Source: Rhodobacterales bacterium
Lineage (GTDB): Bacteria > Pseudomonadota > Alphaproteobacteria > Rhodobacterales > Rhodobacteraceae
Assembly (NCBI GenBank): GCA_021155205.1
Contig: JAJNPS010000015.1
Coordinates: 62,001-126,000, forward strand
Direction: 5' to 3'
Length of the DNA: 64,000 bases
Part shown: positions 1 to 8,804 of the stretch, one piece after another
Layout of the letters: every line of letters begins with the position of its first letter
How positions within the stretch are numbered: position 1 is the stretch's first letter
Program-made: the position numbers and the translations under genes
The notes under the pieces: generated by a model
Seen by the model: only the letters and a program-made list of their open reading frames with translations
What the model was told of the DNA's origin: nothing
Databases searched by the model: none

Positions 1-1380
1 CGCATTGCCCGGCCCGAACAACTGTTGACCGCCCTGCCCCGCGCGATGCGCACGATGACCGATCCCGCCGAGTGCGGCCCGGTGACGCTGGCCTTTTGCC
101 AGGACGTGCAGGCCGAGGCCTATGACTGGCCGACGTCGTTCTTTGAACCGCGCGTCTGGCGCCTGCGCCGCGTGCAGCCCGACCCGGTGGAACTGGACCG
201 CGTGGCGTCCATCATCAAAGGGTCGAAAAACCCGGTGATCGTGGCGGGCGGCGGCGTGCATTACGCCTTTGCCACGGATGCGCTGCGCGACTTTGCCGCC
301 GCGCACCAGATTCCGGTCGTGGAAACCCAGGCGGGCAAATCCGCGCTGCCCTGGGATCACCCGATGAACCTTGGCCCCATCGGCGTGACGGGGGCGGCAT
401 CGGCCAACACCGTCTGCGCCAATGCCGATGTCGTCATCGGTGTCGGCACGCGGTTCCAGGATTTCACCACCGGATCGTGGTCGCTGTTCGCCCATCCCGG
501 TCGCCGCCTCATCAGCCTGAACGTCGCGGCCTATGACGCGATGAAGCATGGGGCGGAACCGCTCTGCGCCGACGCGCTGGTCGGGTTGACTGCTTTGGGC
601 AAGGCGCTGGGTTCACAGACCTTTGCGCCGCCCTCGCCGGCGCTGAAATCCGACTGGTTCGCTGCCGTCGATCCGCTGACCGCCCTGCCATCGGACAGCA
701 ATGCCCTGCCGACCGACATGCAGGTCGTGGGTGCCGTCCAGCGCGCCGCCGGTACGGATAGCGTGGTGATGTGTGCCGCGGGAACCATGCCGGGCGAATT
801 GCACAAGCTGTGGAAAGCGACCCGCCCCATGTCCTATCATATGGAATACGGCTTCTCCTGCATGGGGTACGAAATCGCCGGTGCCTTGGGCATCAAGATG
901 GCCCGGCCCGACCGCGATGTTATCTGCATGCTGGGCGATGGCAGCTACATGATGGCCAATTCCGAACTGGCCACCGCCTGCATGATGGGCCTCAAGATCA
1001 CCGTTGTGATCACCGACAACCGGGGCTTTGGCTGCATCAACCGCCTGCAGCGCCACACCGGCGGGGCGGAGTTCAACAATCTTCTGAAGGACGCCTGGCA
1101 AGTGCAGCCGATGGCAATAGATTTCCGCGCCCACGCGGAATCGATGGGGGCGGTGGCGGTCAAGGTCGCATCGGTGGCAGAACTGGAGACGGCGCTGGCC
1201 CAGGGCAGATCGGTGCCGGGACCCTATGTTGTCGTCATCGACACCGACCCCTACCCATCGACACCGCATGGCGGGGCATGGTGGGAGGTTGGCGTGCCGG
1301 AGGTCTCGGTGCGCCCCGAGGTACAAAAGGCACGCGCCGAATTCGAAAAAAGGCGCAGGCAGCAGATTTTGGCCAACTGA
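1..1380 (+). CDS. iolD: 3D-(3,5/4)-trihydroxycyclohexane-1,2-dione hydrolase, 5'-truncated by window
   Basis: ThDP-dependent ring-opening hydrolase of myo-inositol catabolism, converting trihydroxycyclohexane-1,2-dione to 5-deoxy-glucuronate. The frame is open from base 1, so the N-terminal part (roughly the Pyr domain) lies outside the window; about 459 codons are visible. The central domain has a typical ThDP-enzyme stretch (VIVAGGGVHYA), and the C-terminal PP domain shows the ThDP/Mg motif GDGSYMM followed about 30 residues later by DNRGFG. IolB follows 26 bp downstream, and its substrate is the IolD product, which supports the assignment over acetolactate synthase. Identification is by family knowledge of iolD-iolB neighbours; confidence is high. 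Confidence 0.92.
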   Translation, partial: RIARPEQLLTALPRAMRTMTDPAECGPVTLAFCQDVQAEAYDWPTSFFEPRVWRLRRVQPDPVELDRVASIIKGSKNPVIVAGGGVHYAFATDALRDFAAAHQIPVVETQAGKSALPWDHPMNLGPIGVTGAASANTVCANADVVIGVGTRFQDFTTGSWSLFAHPGRRLISLNVAAYDAMKHGAEPLCADALVGLTALGKALGSQTFAPPSPALKSDWFAAVDPLTALPSDSNALPTDMQVVGAVQRAAGTDSVVMCAAGTMPGELHKLWKATRPMSYHMEYGFSCMGYEIAGALGIKMARPDRDVICMLGDGSYMMANSELATACMMGLKITVVITDNRGFGCINRLQRHTGGAEFNNLLKDAWQVQPMAIDFRAHAESMGAVAVKVASVAELETALAQGRSVPGPYVVVIDTDPYPSTPHGGAWWEVGVPEVSVRPEVQKARAEFEKRRRQQILAN

Positions 1381-1406
1381 TCCCGAAAAGGACCGAAAGG
1401 CGGACC

Positions 1407-2222
1407 ATGTCACGACTTTTGCTGAAACCGACCGGCGTGCACGGCAAGGTGCATGATGTCACTGCCGCCAGCGCCGGATGGGGCTATGTCGGCTTTGGCC
1501 TCTACCGGCTGGCGCCCGGCGATGTCGCGTCCGAGCCGACCGGCGACCGCGAAGTCATCCTGGTTCTGGTCGAGGGCCATGCGCGCCTGACGGCCGCAGG
1601 GCAGGACTGGGGCATGATGGGCGACCGGATGGATGTGTTTGACGGGACCGCCCCGCATTGCCTCTATGTTCCACCGGGTGCGGAATGGTCCGCGACCGCG
1701 ACCACCGCCTGCACCCTGGCGGTCTGCACGGCGCCGGGCCATGGCAACTATGCCGCGCAACGACTTGGTCCCGAAGGAATAATATCGATGTCACGCGGCA
1801 CGGGGGCCAACACGCGCCACATCAACAACGTGGCGATGGAAGGTCGCGATGTCGCGGGCAGCCTGCTTGTGACCGAGGTGTTCACCCCCGCCGGAAACTG
1901 GTCCAGCTATCCCAGCCACCGCCATGACGAGGACGACTTTCCCCGCATGACCTACCTTGAGGAAAGCTATTACCACCGGCTGAACCCGGCCCAGGGGTTT
2001 GCCATCCAGCGCGTCTATACCGAGGACGGCAGCCTGGACGAGACGATGACGGTCAAGAACCACGACGTGACGCTGGTGCCGAAAGGGCACCACCCCTGTG
2101 CGGCACCCTATGGCTATGACCTCTATTATCTGAACGTCATGGCCGGTCCGCGACGGGCATGGCGGTTCCAGAACGACCCCGATCACGACTGGATCTATCG
2201 GCGCGACAATCCGGGGGCCTGA
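1407..2222 (+). CDS. iolB: 5-deoxy-glucuronate isomerase
   Basis: Cytosolic isomerase that turns 5-deoxy-D-glucuronate into 2-deoxy-5-keto-D-gluconate, the step after IolD. The product is 271 residues, normal for IolB, with a bicupin fold. The second cupin carries the metal-binding His cluster YPSHRHDED and the IolB-typical segment FPRMTYLEESYYH. The ATG at 1407 was chosen because an AAAGGCGG ribosome site lies just upstream and the family starts there; the same frame continues upstream only as a shadow of iolD. Probably co-transcribed with iolD. Very likely correct. Confidence 0.94.
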   Translation: MSRLLLKPTGVHGKVHDVTAASAGWGYVGFGLYRLAPGDVASEPTGDREVILVLVEGHARLTAAGQDWGMMGDRMDVFDGTAPHCLYVPPGAEWSATATTACTLAVCTAPGHGNYAAQRLGPEGIISMSRGTGANTRHINNVAMEGRDVAGSLLVTEVFTPAGNWSSYPSHRHDEDDFPRMTYLEESYYHRLNPAQGFAIQRVYTEDGSLDETMTVKNHDVTLVPKGHHPCAAPYGYDLYYLNVMAGPRRAWRFQNDPDHDWIYRRDNPGA

Positions 2223-2296
2223 CGCGCGCCGGCTTTGTTGACCCATGGATGTCCGTGAGCCGAACCCTTTTGTTGCAAAAGCCGACAATCATGGCG

Positions 2297-2337
2297 TTGC
2301 CCCTTTCAATCTGAAATATTATGCTATATATATTTCA
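2297..2337 (+). promoter_or_regulatory. Promoter and palindromic operator of the Xre-RES operon
   Basis: A -35 box TTGCCC (2297-2302) is followed after 17 bp by a -10 box TATGCT (2320-2325). The -10 lies in the 10-nt spacer of a perfect inverted repeat TGAAATAT (2312-2319) / ATATTTCA (2330-2337). This AT-rich patch stands out from the GC-rich surroundings. Its position 27 bp before the antitoxin start fits an autoregulatory operator bound by the Xre/MbcA antitoxin; that role is inferred. Confidence 0.6.
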
Positions 2338-2363
2338 CAAGAAACAATCCAACAGGCGCGTCC

Positions 2364-2762
2364 ATGCTGTCCCTTGCCACTGCCCAACCGCAAAAGGTAC
2401 CCCGTCCCGGCGTCGATGCCGGCGTTGTGCTGACCAAGGCCATGCTGCGCGCGGCCGACATTCTTGGGTTGAACGCGCGCGCGCTGGCCCGGGTGATCGG
2501 TGTTTCCGAACCGACCCTGTCGCGGATGAAACGCGGCGACGTGATGCTGGAGGCCGGCACAAAGCCCTTTGAACTGGCGGTGCTTGTCGTGCGTCTTTAC
2601 CGCTCGCTTGATGCGATCACGGGCGGCGATGACATGGTGACGCGATCCTGGATGACGGCATCCAACACCGCGCTGCAGGGCGTGCCGTCCACGCTGATCA
2701 CCTCTGTCACGGGGCTTGTCGATGTCATCAGCTATCTGGACGCCAACCGCGCTGTCGTCTGA
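2364..2762 (+). CDS. Xre/MbcA/ParS family antitoxin
   Basis: A 132-residue protein of the Xre-MbcA-ParS antitoxin type. An Xre-like helix-turn-helix sits at about residues 28-60 (ILGLNARALARVIGVSEPTLSRMKRG), and the C-terminal half resembles the MbcA/ParS toxin-binding domain (one-helix leader, then FELAVLVVRLYRSLDAI and the terminal LVDVISYLDANR). It is directly followed by, and overlaps, a RES-domain gene, the typical partner. In this family the antitoxin blocks the RES NAD-degrading or ADP-ribosylating toxin and represses its own promoter. The AT-rich palindromic promoter upstream supports autoregulation. Confidence 0.88.
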   Translation: MLSLATAQPQKVPRPGVDAGVVLTKAMLRAADILGLNARALARVIGVSEPTLSRMKRGDVMLEAGTKPFELAVLVVRLYRSLDAITGGDDMVTRSWMTASNTALQGVPSTLITSVTGLVDVISYLDANRAVV

Positions 2763-3498
2763 GACGCGGCCCTATGGCGGCAAGGCCTGGCGGCTGGTCG
2801 AGGCGCAACACCGTGTCTCGACCCTGCGGCTGGTCGACAGTCTGACCGAACAGGCCCTGCTGGAGGCGGTGCTGGACGAAACCAAGCCCCCGATGCCCGC
2901 CGAATGCGTAGGGCTGGACTACCTTTTCTATACGCCGTTCCGGTATCGCCCCTATCCATCCGGATCGCGTTTTCGCCGCGCCGGGGCGGCGCCCGGTGTC
3001 TGGTACGGGTCAGAACGGGTCGAAACAGCACTGGCAGAGATGGTGTTCTACCGTTTCCTGTTCTTTGCCGACAGCCCGGACACGCCCTTCCCCGACCAAG
3101 CGGCGGAATTCACCGGATTCTCGGCGCGGATCGCGGCGGCAGCACTCGACCTGACCACGCCACCCTTGAACCGCGATGCCGCGCTGTGGACCCACCTCAC
3201 CGACTATGCTGCCTGCCAGGCGCTGGCCGATGGCGCACGCGGGGCGGGTGTCGGCATCATACGCTACCTGTCGGTGCGCGACCCAAAGGCTGCGGCCAAC
3301 CTGGCCGTCCTGACCTGCACTGCCTTTGCCAGACCCGCGCCCGTCGACCGCCAGACCTGGCGCATCCGCATCGGGCGGTTCGGGGCGCAGGCCCTGCGCG
3401 AACATCCCGACCTGCGGATGGAGTTTGGACGCAATGCCTTTGCCGCCGATCCGCGCCTGGCCGCGATGAACTGGGATCGCAAGCGGCCCAGGCGGTAA
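2722..3498 (+). CDS. RES domain toxin of a type II toxin-antitoxin system
   Basis: RES-domain toxin of about 258 residues. The three hallmark residues are visible: Arg in the early segment SGSRFRR, Glu in WYGSERVETALAEM, and Ser in IIRYLSVRDPKA. Family members deplete NAD+ by phosphorolysis/hydrolysis or ADP-ribosylate a target (MbcT, ParT). The frame opens at TTG 2716 or ATG 2722 inside the antitoxin gene, giving about 40 bp of overlap and implying translational coupling; ATG 2722 is preferred but the exact start is uncertain. No frame break is seen, so the toxin should be functional. Confidence 0.87.
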   Translation: MSSAIWTPTALSSETRPYGGKAWRLVEAQHRVSTLRLVDSLTEQALLEAVLDETKPPMPAECVGLDYLFYTPFRYRPYPSGSRFRRAGAAPGVWYGSERVETALAEMVFYRFLFFADSPDTPFPDQAAEFTGFSARIAAAALDLTTPPLNRDAALWTHLTDYAACQALADGARGAGVGIIRYLSVRDPKAAANLAVLTCTAFARPAPVDRQTWRIRIGRFGAQALREHPDLRMEFGRNAFAADPRLAAMNWDRKRPRR

Positions 3499-3600
3499 CT
3501 GACGGCGCCTGCAGGACGTTCACAACCCTGCGTCCGCGAAATAACCGCTTGCGTCACTGCGCCGACCCCGCTTTGATGCGCAAAACCGTCAGGGGGGGCC

Positions 3601-4374
3601 ATGGCAGAACCGACGGCATATGCCGCAGAAGCCATTCGGGTCGAAAACCTTCACAAGTCCTTCGGAGCGCATCAGGTCCTGAAAGGCGTGTCCCTGACGG
3701 CGCATGAGGGCGATGTGATCGCCATCATCGGCGGATCGGGGTCGGGCAAGTCGACGATGCTGCGCTGCATCAACTTTCTGGAAACGCCGACATCGGGCAT
3801 GATCACCATTGCGGGCGAACCCGTGGCGATGCGGGCCGATGGCATGGCATCCGACCGCCGACAGCTGGAACGCATCCGCCAGTCGCTAGGCATGGTGTTC
3901 CAGCAGTTCAATCTCTGGACCCACAAGACGATCCTGGAAAACCTGATCGAGGTGCCGGTCCATGTGATGAAATGCGCGCGCCCCGAGGCCGAGGTGCGGG
4001 CGCGCAGGTTGCTGGCCCGCGTCGGGCTTTCGGAAAAAGAGGACGCCTACCCTGCCTTCCTGTCCGGCGGCCAGCAGCAGCGTGCCGCCATCGCCCGCGC
4101 GCTGTGCATGGAACCCAAGGCGATGCTGTTCGACGAGCCGACCTCGGCGCTTGACCCCGAACTGGTGGGCGAGGTGCTGGCGGTGATCCGCGCCCTTGCC
4201 GAAGAAGGCCGCACGATGATCCTTGTCACGCACGAGATGAAGTTCGCCCGCGAAGTCGCCAGCCATGTGATCTATCTGCACAACGGCGTCATCGAAGAGG
4301 AAGGCCCGCCCGAGGCCCTGTTCGGAGCCCCGAAATCCGATCGGCTGAAACAGTTTCTGAAGTCCGTGGCATGA
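3601..4374 (+). CDS. Polar amino acid ABC transporter, ATP-binding protein
   Basis: Cytoplasmic ATPase of a HisP/GlnQ/OccP-type importer, 257 residues. Walker A GGSGSGKST is at residues 44-52, the Q-loop at GMVFQQFNLW, the signature LSGGQQQR, Walker B with AMLFDEPTSALDPE, and the switch His in LVTHEM. A GGGGGG-rich ribosome site precedes ATG 3601. It is the first gene of a four-gene set with a binding protein and two permeases spaced by 31 bp or less, so an operon is likely. Substrate cannot be read from sequence; basic amino acids or opine-like compounds are plausible. Confidence 0.93.
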   Translation: MAEPTAYAAEAIRVENLHKSFGAHQVLKGVSLTAHEGDVIAIIGGSGSGKSTMLRCINFLETPTSGMITIAGEPVAMRADGMASDRRQLERIRQSLGMVFQQFNLWTHKTILENLIEVPVHVMKCARPEAEVRARRLLARVGLSEKEDAYPAFLSGGQQQRAAIARALCMEPKAMLFDEPTSALDPELVGEVLAVIRALAEEGRTMILVTHEMKFAREVASHVIYLHNGVIEEEGPPEALFGAPKSDRLKQFLKSVA

Positions 4375-4405
4375 CGCGCACACGGCCCAACAAGGAGAAA
4401 AACCC

Positions 4406-5170
4406 ATGAAACTCACATCACTGGCACTTGCCTTCGTGGTCCTTGCGTCGCCACTGATGGCGCAGAACGTCAAGATCGGCATCGCTGCCGAACCTTATCC
4501 GCCCTTTGCCTCGCCAGATGCCGCCGGAAACTGGGTCGGCTGGGAGGTGGACATCATCAAGGCCGTCTGCACTGCAGCCGAACTGACCTGCGCCATCACG
4601 CCCACCGCCTGGGACGGCATCATCCCGGCCCTGACCGCCGGGCAGATCGACGCCATCATGGCCTCGATGTCGATCACCGACGAACGGCTGAAGGCGATCG
4701 ACTTTTCGAACAAGTACTACAACACCCCGGCAGTGATCATCGGCCCCAAAGGCGTCGAGATGGCCCCCACGCCCGAAGGTCTGGCAGGCAAGATCATCGG
4801 CGTGCAGGTCTCGACCATTCACGAGGCCTATGTGAACAAGCACTTTGCCGCCACAGCCGCCGAGATCAAGACCTACCAGACCCAGGACGAGGCGAACCAG
4901 GACCTTGCCGCCGGACGGATCGACGCCACGCAGGCCGACAGCATCGCGATGGACGCTTTTCTTGCGACCGAGGCAGGCGCTGCCTGCTGCGAGTTGAAGG
5001 GGCCCGTTGCGGATGATCCGCAAGTGCTGGGTCTTGGCATCGGCGTCGGCCTGCGCAAGGGCGACCCGCTCAAGGACAAGTTCAATGCCGCGATCGACAA
5101 AATCCGCGCCGACGGCACCTATGACGCGATCACGGCGAAATACTTCGCCTCGTCGATCTACGGCGGATGA
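4406..5170 (+). CDS. Amino acid ABC transporter, periplasmic substrate-binding protein
   Basis: Family 3 extracellular solute-binding protein, 254 residues. A Sec signal peptide is clear: KL near the N-terminus, a hydrophobic core LALAFVVLASPL, and cleavage after residue 19 (LMA|QN). The mature part begins with KIGIAAEPYPPF and contains WVGWEVDI and ITDERLKAIDFSNKYY, motifs of lysine/arginine/ornithine-type binding proteins. It lies 31 bp after the ATPase gene with an AAGGAG ribosome site. It delivers the ligand to the two permeases encoded next. The precise amino acid is not determinable here. Confidence 0.92.
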   Translation: MKLTSLALAFVVLASPLMAQNVKIGIAAEPYPPFASPDAAGNWVGWEVDIIKAVCTAAELTCAITPTAWDGIIPALTAGQIDAIMASMSITDERLKAIDFSNKYYNTPAVIIGPKGVEMAPTPEGLAGKIIGVQVSTIHEAYVNKHFAATAAEIKTYQTQDEANQDLAAGRIDATQADSIAMDAFLATEAGAACCELKGPVADDPQVLGLGIGVGLRKGDPLKDKFNAAIDKIRADGTYDAITAKYFASSIYGG

Positions 5171-5198
5171 CCGTGGCCGGCGCCATCCGGGCTGAGGC

Positions 5199-5921
5199 AT
5201 GACGACGCTGGAGCTGCTGGCGCTGGAGCCGCCCGGCTGGGGGGCGAACCTTCTGCGCGGTCTGGCCAATTCGGTCCAGATCGCGCTTGGCGCATATCTT
5301 CTGGGGCTGCTGATTGGCACCGCCGGGGCCTATGGCAAGCTTTATGGTGGCAAGATCACGCGCGACCTCTTGGCGATCTACACCACGCTGGTGCGCGCGG
5401 TGCCGGAACTGATCCTGATCCTGATCCTGTATTTCGGGCTGACCGACCTGATCAATCAGGCCATGGTCGCGTTCGGTTATGACCGCATCCAGATCTCCGG
5501 CGTCGCGGCAGGTATTGCCGTCCTCGGTGTCGTGCAGGGTGCCTATGCGACCGAGGTGTTGCGCGGGGCAATCCAGGCGGTGCCGCCCGGCCAGATCGAG
5601 GCGGCGCGCGCCATGGGCATGCCGCCCGCGATGCTGGCGCGGCGCATCACCCTGCCCGCCATGCTGGGCTTTGCGATCCCGGGCATGGCGAATCTCTGGC
5701 TGATCGCGACCAAGGACACCGCGCTTCTGGCCGTTGTGGGTTTTGCCGAACTGACGCAGGAAACCCGGCAGGCAGCCGGCGCGACCAAGGCGTTCTTCAC
5801 CTTTTTCTTTGCCGCCGGCATCCTCTACCTGATCCTGACACTCGTCTCGACCTGGGGGTTTTCGCGGATCGAGGCCTGGGCGCGGCGGGGCGAACCCAAA
5901 AGCCGGGGGGGCGCAATGTGA
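5199..5921 (+). CDS. Amino acid ABC transporter permease (HisQ/OccQ-like)
   Basis: Inner-membrane permease of 240 residues with about five hydrophobic segments. The cytoplasmic EAA loop that contacts the ATPase is present as GQIEAARAMGMPPAMLARRI followed by LPAML. Its size and position match the first permease of HisQM/OccQM systems. The stop codon overlaps the GTG start of the next permease (GTGA), indicating coupled translation of the two membrane subunits. Confidence 0.92.
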   Translation: MTTLELLALEPPGWGANLLRGLANSVQIALGAYLLGLLIGTAGAYGKLYGGKITRDLLAIYTTLVRAVPELILILILYFGLTDLINQAMVAFGYDRIQISGVAAGIAVLGVVQGAYATEVLRGAIQAVPPGQIEAARAMGMPPAMLARRITLPAMLGFAIPGMANLWLIATKDTALLAVVGFAELTQETRQAAGATKAFFTFFFAAGILYLILTLVSTWGFSRIEAWARRGEPKSRGGAM

Positions 5922-6688
5922 CCCGGTTCTGGCAACCCCACCGCCTGTTCCTCCTGGCGATCGGCGCCGCCCTTGTCATCTGGTGCCTGTATGCGCTGCG
6001 CTGGGACTGGGTCGATGACTATGCCTGGGAAATGGCGGGCGGCATCTGGCGCACGATCTGGCTTCTGGTGCTGTCGGCCGGGATCGGCATGGCGCTGGCA
6101 ATTCCCCTTGGCCTCGCGCAGGCATCCGGCCCCTGGTATCTGGCGTGCCCGGCGCAGGTCTTTTGCACCGTGATCCGGGGCACGCCGCTGCTCTTGCAAA
6201 TCTGGCTTTTGTACTATGGCCTTGGCACGCTGTTCCCGCAATTCCCCTGGCTGCGGCAATCCGACCTCTGGCCGGTCCTGCGGCAGGCCTGGCCCTATGC
6301 GCTGCTTGCGCTGAGCCTTTCTTTTGCGGGATATGAGGGAGAGGTCATGCGGGGTGCGTTCAAGTCTGTCCCGCGCGGGCAGTTGGAAGCTGCCAAGGCC
6401 ATGGGCGTCCCGCGTTTCACGCTCTTCCGCCGCATCTGGCTGCCGCAAGCCGTGCACCAGGTTCTGCCGACCCTTGGTGGAGAAACGGTCCTGCAACTGA
6501 AGGCCACCCCGCTGGTTGCCACCATCACCGTGGTCGAAATCTACGAGGTCGCCAGCCAGGTCCGGCGCGAACTTCTGATCGTGTATGAGCCGCTGCTGCT
6601 TTTGGCGGTGGTCTACATGATCATTGCCGGGCTGATCGTGCTGATGTTCCGCTGGCTGGAAAACCGCGTTCCGGTCAAGACGGTCTGA
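5918..6688 (+). CDS. Amino acid ABC transporter permease (HisM/OccM-like)
   Basis: Second permease of the importer, 256 residues. Start is GTG 5918 overlapping the previous stop by 4 bp. Hydrophobic segments are near residues 10-30, 45-65, 80-100, 120-140 and 220-245, and the EAA loop reads GQLEAAKAMGVPRFTLFRRI followed by WLPQA. It would pair with the preceding permease to form the transmembrane channel. It is the last gene of the transporter; the next gene is 38 bp away and unrelated in function. Confidence 0.92.
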   Translation: MTRFWQPHRLFLLAIGAALVIWCLYALRWDWVDDYAWEMAGGIWRTIWLLVLSAGIGMALAIPLGLAQASGPWYLACPAQVFCTVIRGTPLLLQIWLLYYGLGTLFPQFPWLRQSDLWPVLRQAWPYALLALSLSFAGYEGEVMRGAFKSVPRGQLEAAKAMGVPRFTLFRRIWLPQAVHQVLPTLGGETVLQLKATPLVATITVVEIYEVASQVRRELLIVYEPLLLLAVVYMIIAGLIVLMFRWLENRVPVKTV

Positions 6689-6726
6689 CGACGGGCGCGA
6701 ACCGCGCGGGACAAGGGGGGATCGCG

Positions 6727-7626
6727 ATGCGCGACGCCGCGGCGGGGGAACGGGTCGATGTCGGCCGCGGGATAGCCCGCATCCTTGCCCCCAACCCGTC
6801 GCCGATGACCGGGCCCGGCACGAACACCTATCTGCTGGGTCAAGGCGCGGACGTGGCCGTCATCGACCCCGGCCCTGCCATCGAGGCGCACCTGCGGGCC
6901 ATCCTGGCGGCAATCGGCATTGGGCAGCAGATCAGCCATATCCTTGTCACCCATCCCCACGCCGACCATTCGGCGCTTGCGCCCGCACTTGCGGCGGCAA
7001 CGGGGGCGCCGGTTCTAGGTTTCGGCCCCGCGGGGTCGGGCCGGTCGCCCCGGATGCGGGCGCTGGCGGCCTTGCTCGACCCTGGCGGCGGCGAAGGCGT
7101 CGATGCGACCTTTGCCCCCGACCGGCGGCTGGCCCATCGCGCCAGCGTGGCGGGCGATGGCTGGCAGGTCGACGTCCTGCACATGCCGGGCCACATGGCC
7201 GAACATCTGTGCTTTGCCGCCGGCGACCAGCTTTTCTCCGGCGATCACGTGATGGGCTGGTCAACCTCGCTGGTGTCGCCGCCGGATGGCGACATGGGGG
7301 CCTATATGGCGTCGCTGGAGAGGTTGCGCAGGCAGGGCTGGGCGCGGTTCCTGCCCGGACACGGCCCGGTGGTCGAGGACCCTACCCTGCGCCTTCGCGA
7401 ACTTGTCGCCCACCGCCTGGCGCGCGAGGCTGCGATCCAGTCCGCCCTGACCGCCGGGCCGCTGCGCCTTGCCGCGATTACTGTTCGCGTCTATGCCGAC
7501 ACGCCCGCCGCCCTGCACCCCGCTGCTGCTCGAAACGCCTTTGCCCATCTTATTGATCTGACTGACAAAGGCCGCATCGTCGCAATCCCCGCCCTGACCC
7601 CGGATGCTGTGTTCCGTCTGGCCTGA
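6727..7626 (+). CDS. Metallo-beta-lactamase fold hydrolase (LACTB2-like)
   Basis: Predicted cytosolic MBL-fold hydrolase, 299 residues. The N-terminal PMTGPGTNTYLLG and VIDPGP segments are typical of the LACTB2/glyoxalase II-like branch. The metal site HPHADH is at residues 76-81, with further ligands in MPGHMAEHL, FSGDHVMGWS and PGHGP. A C-terminal winged-helix-like tail follows. In bacteria this branch is mostly of unknown substrate (thioester, RNA or phosphoester). It begins at ATG 6727 after a GGGGGGA site and may be read through from the ABC operon. Confidence 0.85.
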   Translation: MRDAAAGERVDVGRGIARILAPNPSPMTGPGTNTYLLGQGADVAVIDPGPAIEAHLRAILAAIGIGQQISHILVTHPHADHSALAPALAAATGAPVLGFGPAGSGRSPRMRALAALLDPGGGEGVDATFAPDRRLAHRASVAGDGWQVDVLHMPGHMAEHLCFAAGDQLFSGDHVMGWSTSLVSPPDGDMGAYMASLERLRRQGWARFLPGHGPVVEDPTLRLRELVAHRLAREAAIQSALTAGPLRLAAITVRVYADTPAALHPAAARNAFAHLIDLTDKGRIVAIPALTPDAVFRLA

Positions 7627-7696
7627 AACACCCGTCATCCGCCCCCCGATTGCCCCTTTACGCTCGGGAGGTCGCTTGCTATACGGCCTGCGGTGT

Positions 7697-7771
7697 TCCG
7701 GCGTAGCTCAGCGGTAGAGCAGTTGACTGTTAATCAATTGGTCGTAGGTTCGATCCCTACCGCCGGAGCCA
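7697..7771 (+). tRNA. tRNA-Asn (GTT)
   Basis: A complete 75-nt cloverleaf. The acceptor stem is TCCGGCG (7697-7703) paired with CGCCGGA (7761-7767), discriminator G, encoded CCA (7769-7771). The anticodon loop CTGTTAA gives anticodon GTT. The T arm contains GGTTCGATCC. Directly downstream the base composition drops and a split methyltransferase appears, so this tRNA may mark the edge of a transferred segment. Confidence 0.97.
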
Positions 7772-7800
7772 ATAAAAACAAGCACTTAGGCGATACCGCC

Positions 7801-7858
7801 GCACAGTGCGAGCTACTCAAACACAGTATAAACACTGTTTTCGCGTTCGGCGCTGTGC
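7801..7858. repeat. Nested inverted repeats upstream of the methyltransferase
   Basis: An outer pair GCACAG (7801-7806) / CTGTGC (7853-7858) encloses an inner imperfect dyad AACACAGT / ACTGTTTT around 7820-7841. The stretch from the tRNA to about 8024 (about 250 bp) holds no gene that I can support. The dyad may be a regulatory site for the methyltransferase or a leftover of an integration site; neither is proven. Confidence 0.35.
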
Positions 7859-8024
7859 TCAGGGCATAGCGTGCTCGGTCCCTGCGCCAAACCGACGGGT
7901 GCCCGGAGACCACAAGTCGTCGCTTGGCAGGTAGATTGAGCCAGGGCTCCGCTGCTATTCTGCTATTCGCAAAGCAATCCGAGTGCGCTAAGAATAGAGG
8001 GTGTTCGACGAGAGGCTACCAGAT

Positions 8025-8804
8025 ATGGAATTGAACTTTGTTGACCTATTCTCGTGCGGTGGCGGCATGTCCACGGGTTTCACAAAGCAAGGCAGCTTTC
8101 GGACCATCGGCGCGGTTGACCTGGAGGTGGCTAAGCCCAGCTACGGCGTGGGCGCAACCAACTGCAACGACACGTATGAAGCAAACCTAGGCTTGCGGCC
8201 ACTGTCCGCCAACCTTGCACACACGCCGCCCGAAGAAATCTCAAGCCACTTCGGCTTCTCGGCGTCAGACGTGGACGTGCTTATCTCCTGCGCCCCCTGT
8301 ACCGGTTTCAGCCAGAAGAAGGCGAACAACCACATCGAGGATGACGCCCGCAACCAGCTTGTCGAGCGGACTGCGCTCTATGCCGAAGCCTGGCGGCCGC
8401 AATACGTGGTGATCGAGAACGTCAAAGAGCTTTTGAACGGCCGGCACAAGCACCACTTCCAGGGCCTGCACCGAAACCTGACCCGCCTAGGCTACGAGGT
8501 GTTTGCCGAGATACACAACCTGCGTGACTTCGGTCTTCCACAGTCGAGGATCAGGTCGCTGATCGTGGCTAAGCTGGGTGGGTCATTCCACATGGAACTG
8601 GCCATGGTCAACAAACCGCGCACCGTGCGCGACGCCATAGGGCATCTGCCGTACCTGGAAGCTGGTGCAACTGACCCGCTTGATGCGATGCACACTTGCC
8701 CTGGCATTGCCGGTCGATCCCTTGAACGGATGCAGGCAATCCCGAAAGACGGTGGAAGCTGGATAGACCTGACCGAGGAAAAAGCACACCTTCGTATCCT
8801 ATGA
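8025..8804 (+). CDS. DNA (cytosine-5-)-methyltransferase, N-terminal part (motifs I-VIII), split gene
   Basis: First part of a C5 DNA methyltransferase, about 259 residues from ATG 8025 (GTG 8001 is a longer alternative). Motif I is FVDLFSCGGGMSTGF (SAM binding), motif IV is SCAPCTGFSQ with the catalytic Cys, motif VI is IENVKEL, motif VIII is LPQSRIRS. The frame stops with TGA at 8802-8804 just before the region where the family continues towards motifs IX and X, which occur in the next frame. Composition is less GC-rich than neighbours, and the gene sits behind tRNA-Asn, suggesting horizontal transfer. It is either a frameshifted pseudogene or a two-chain enzyme coupled through ATGA. Confidence 0.85.
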   Translation: MELNFVDLFSCGGGMSTGFTKQGSFRTIGAVDLEVAKPSYGVGATNCNDTYEANLGLRPLSANLAHTPPEEISSHFGFSASDVDVLISCAPCTGFSQKKANNHIEDDARNQLVERTALYAEAWRPQYVVIENVKELLNGRHKHHFQGLHRNLTRLGYEVFAEIHNLRDFGLPQSRIRSLIVAKLGGSFHMELAMVNKPRTVRDAIGHLPYLEAGATDPLDAMHTCPGIAGRSLERMQAIPKDGGSWIDLTEEKAHLRIL

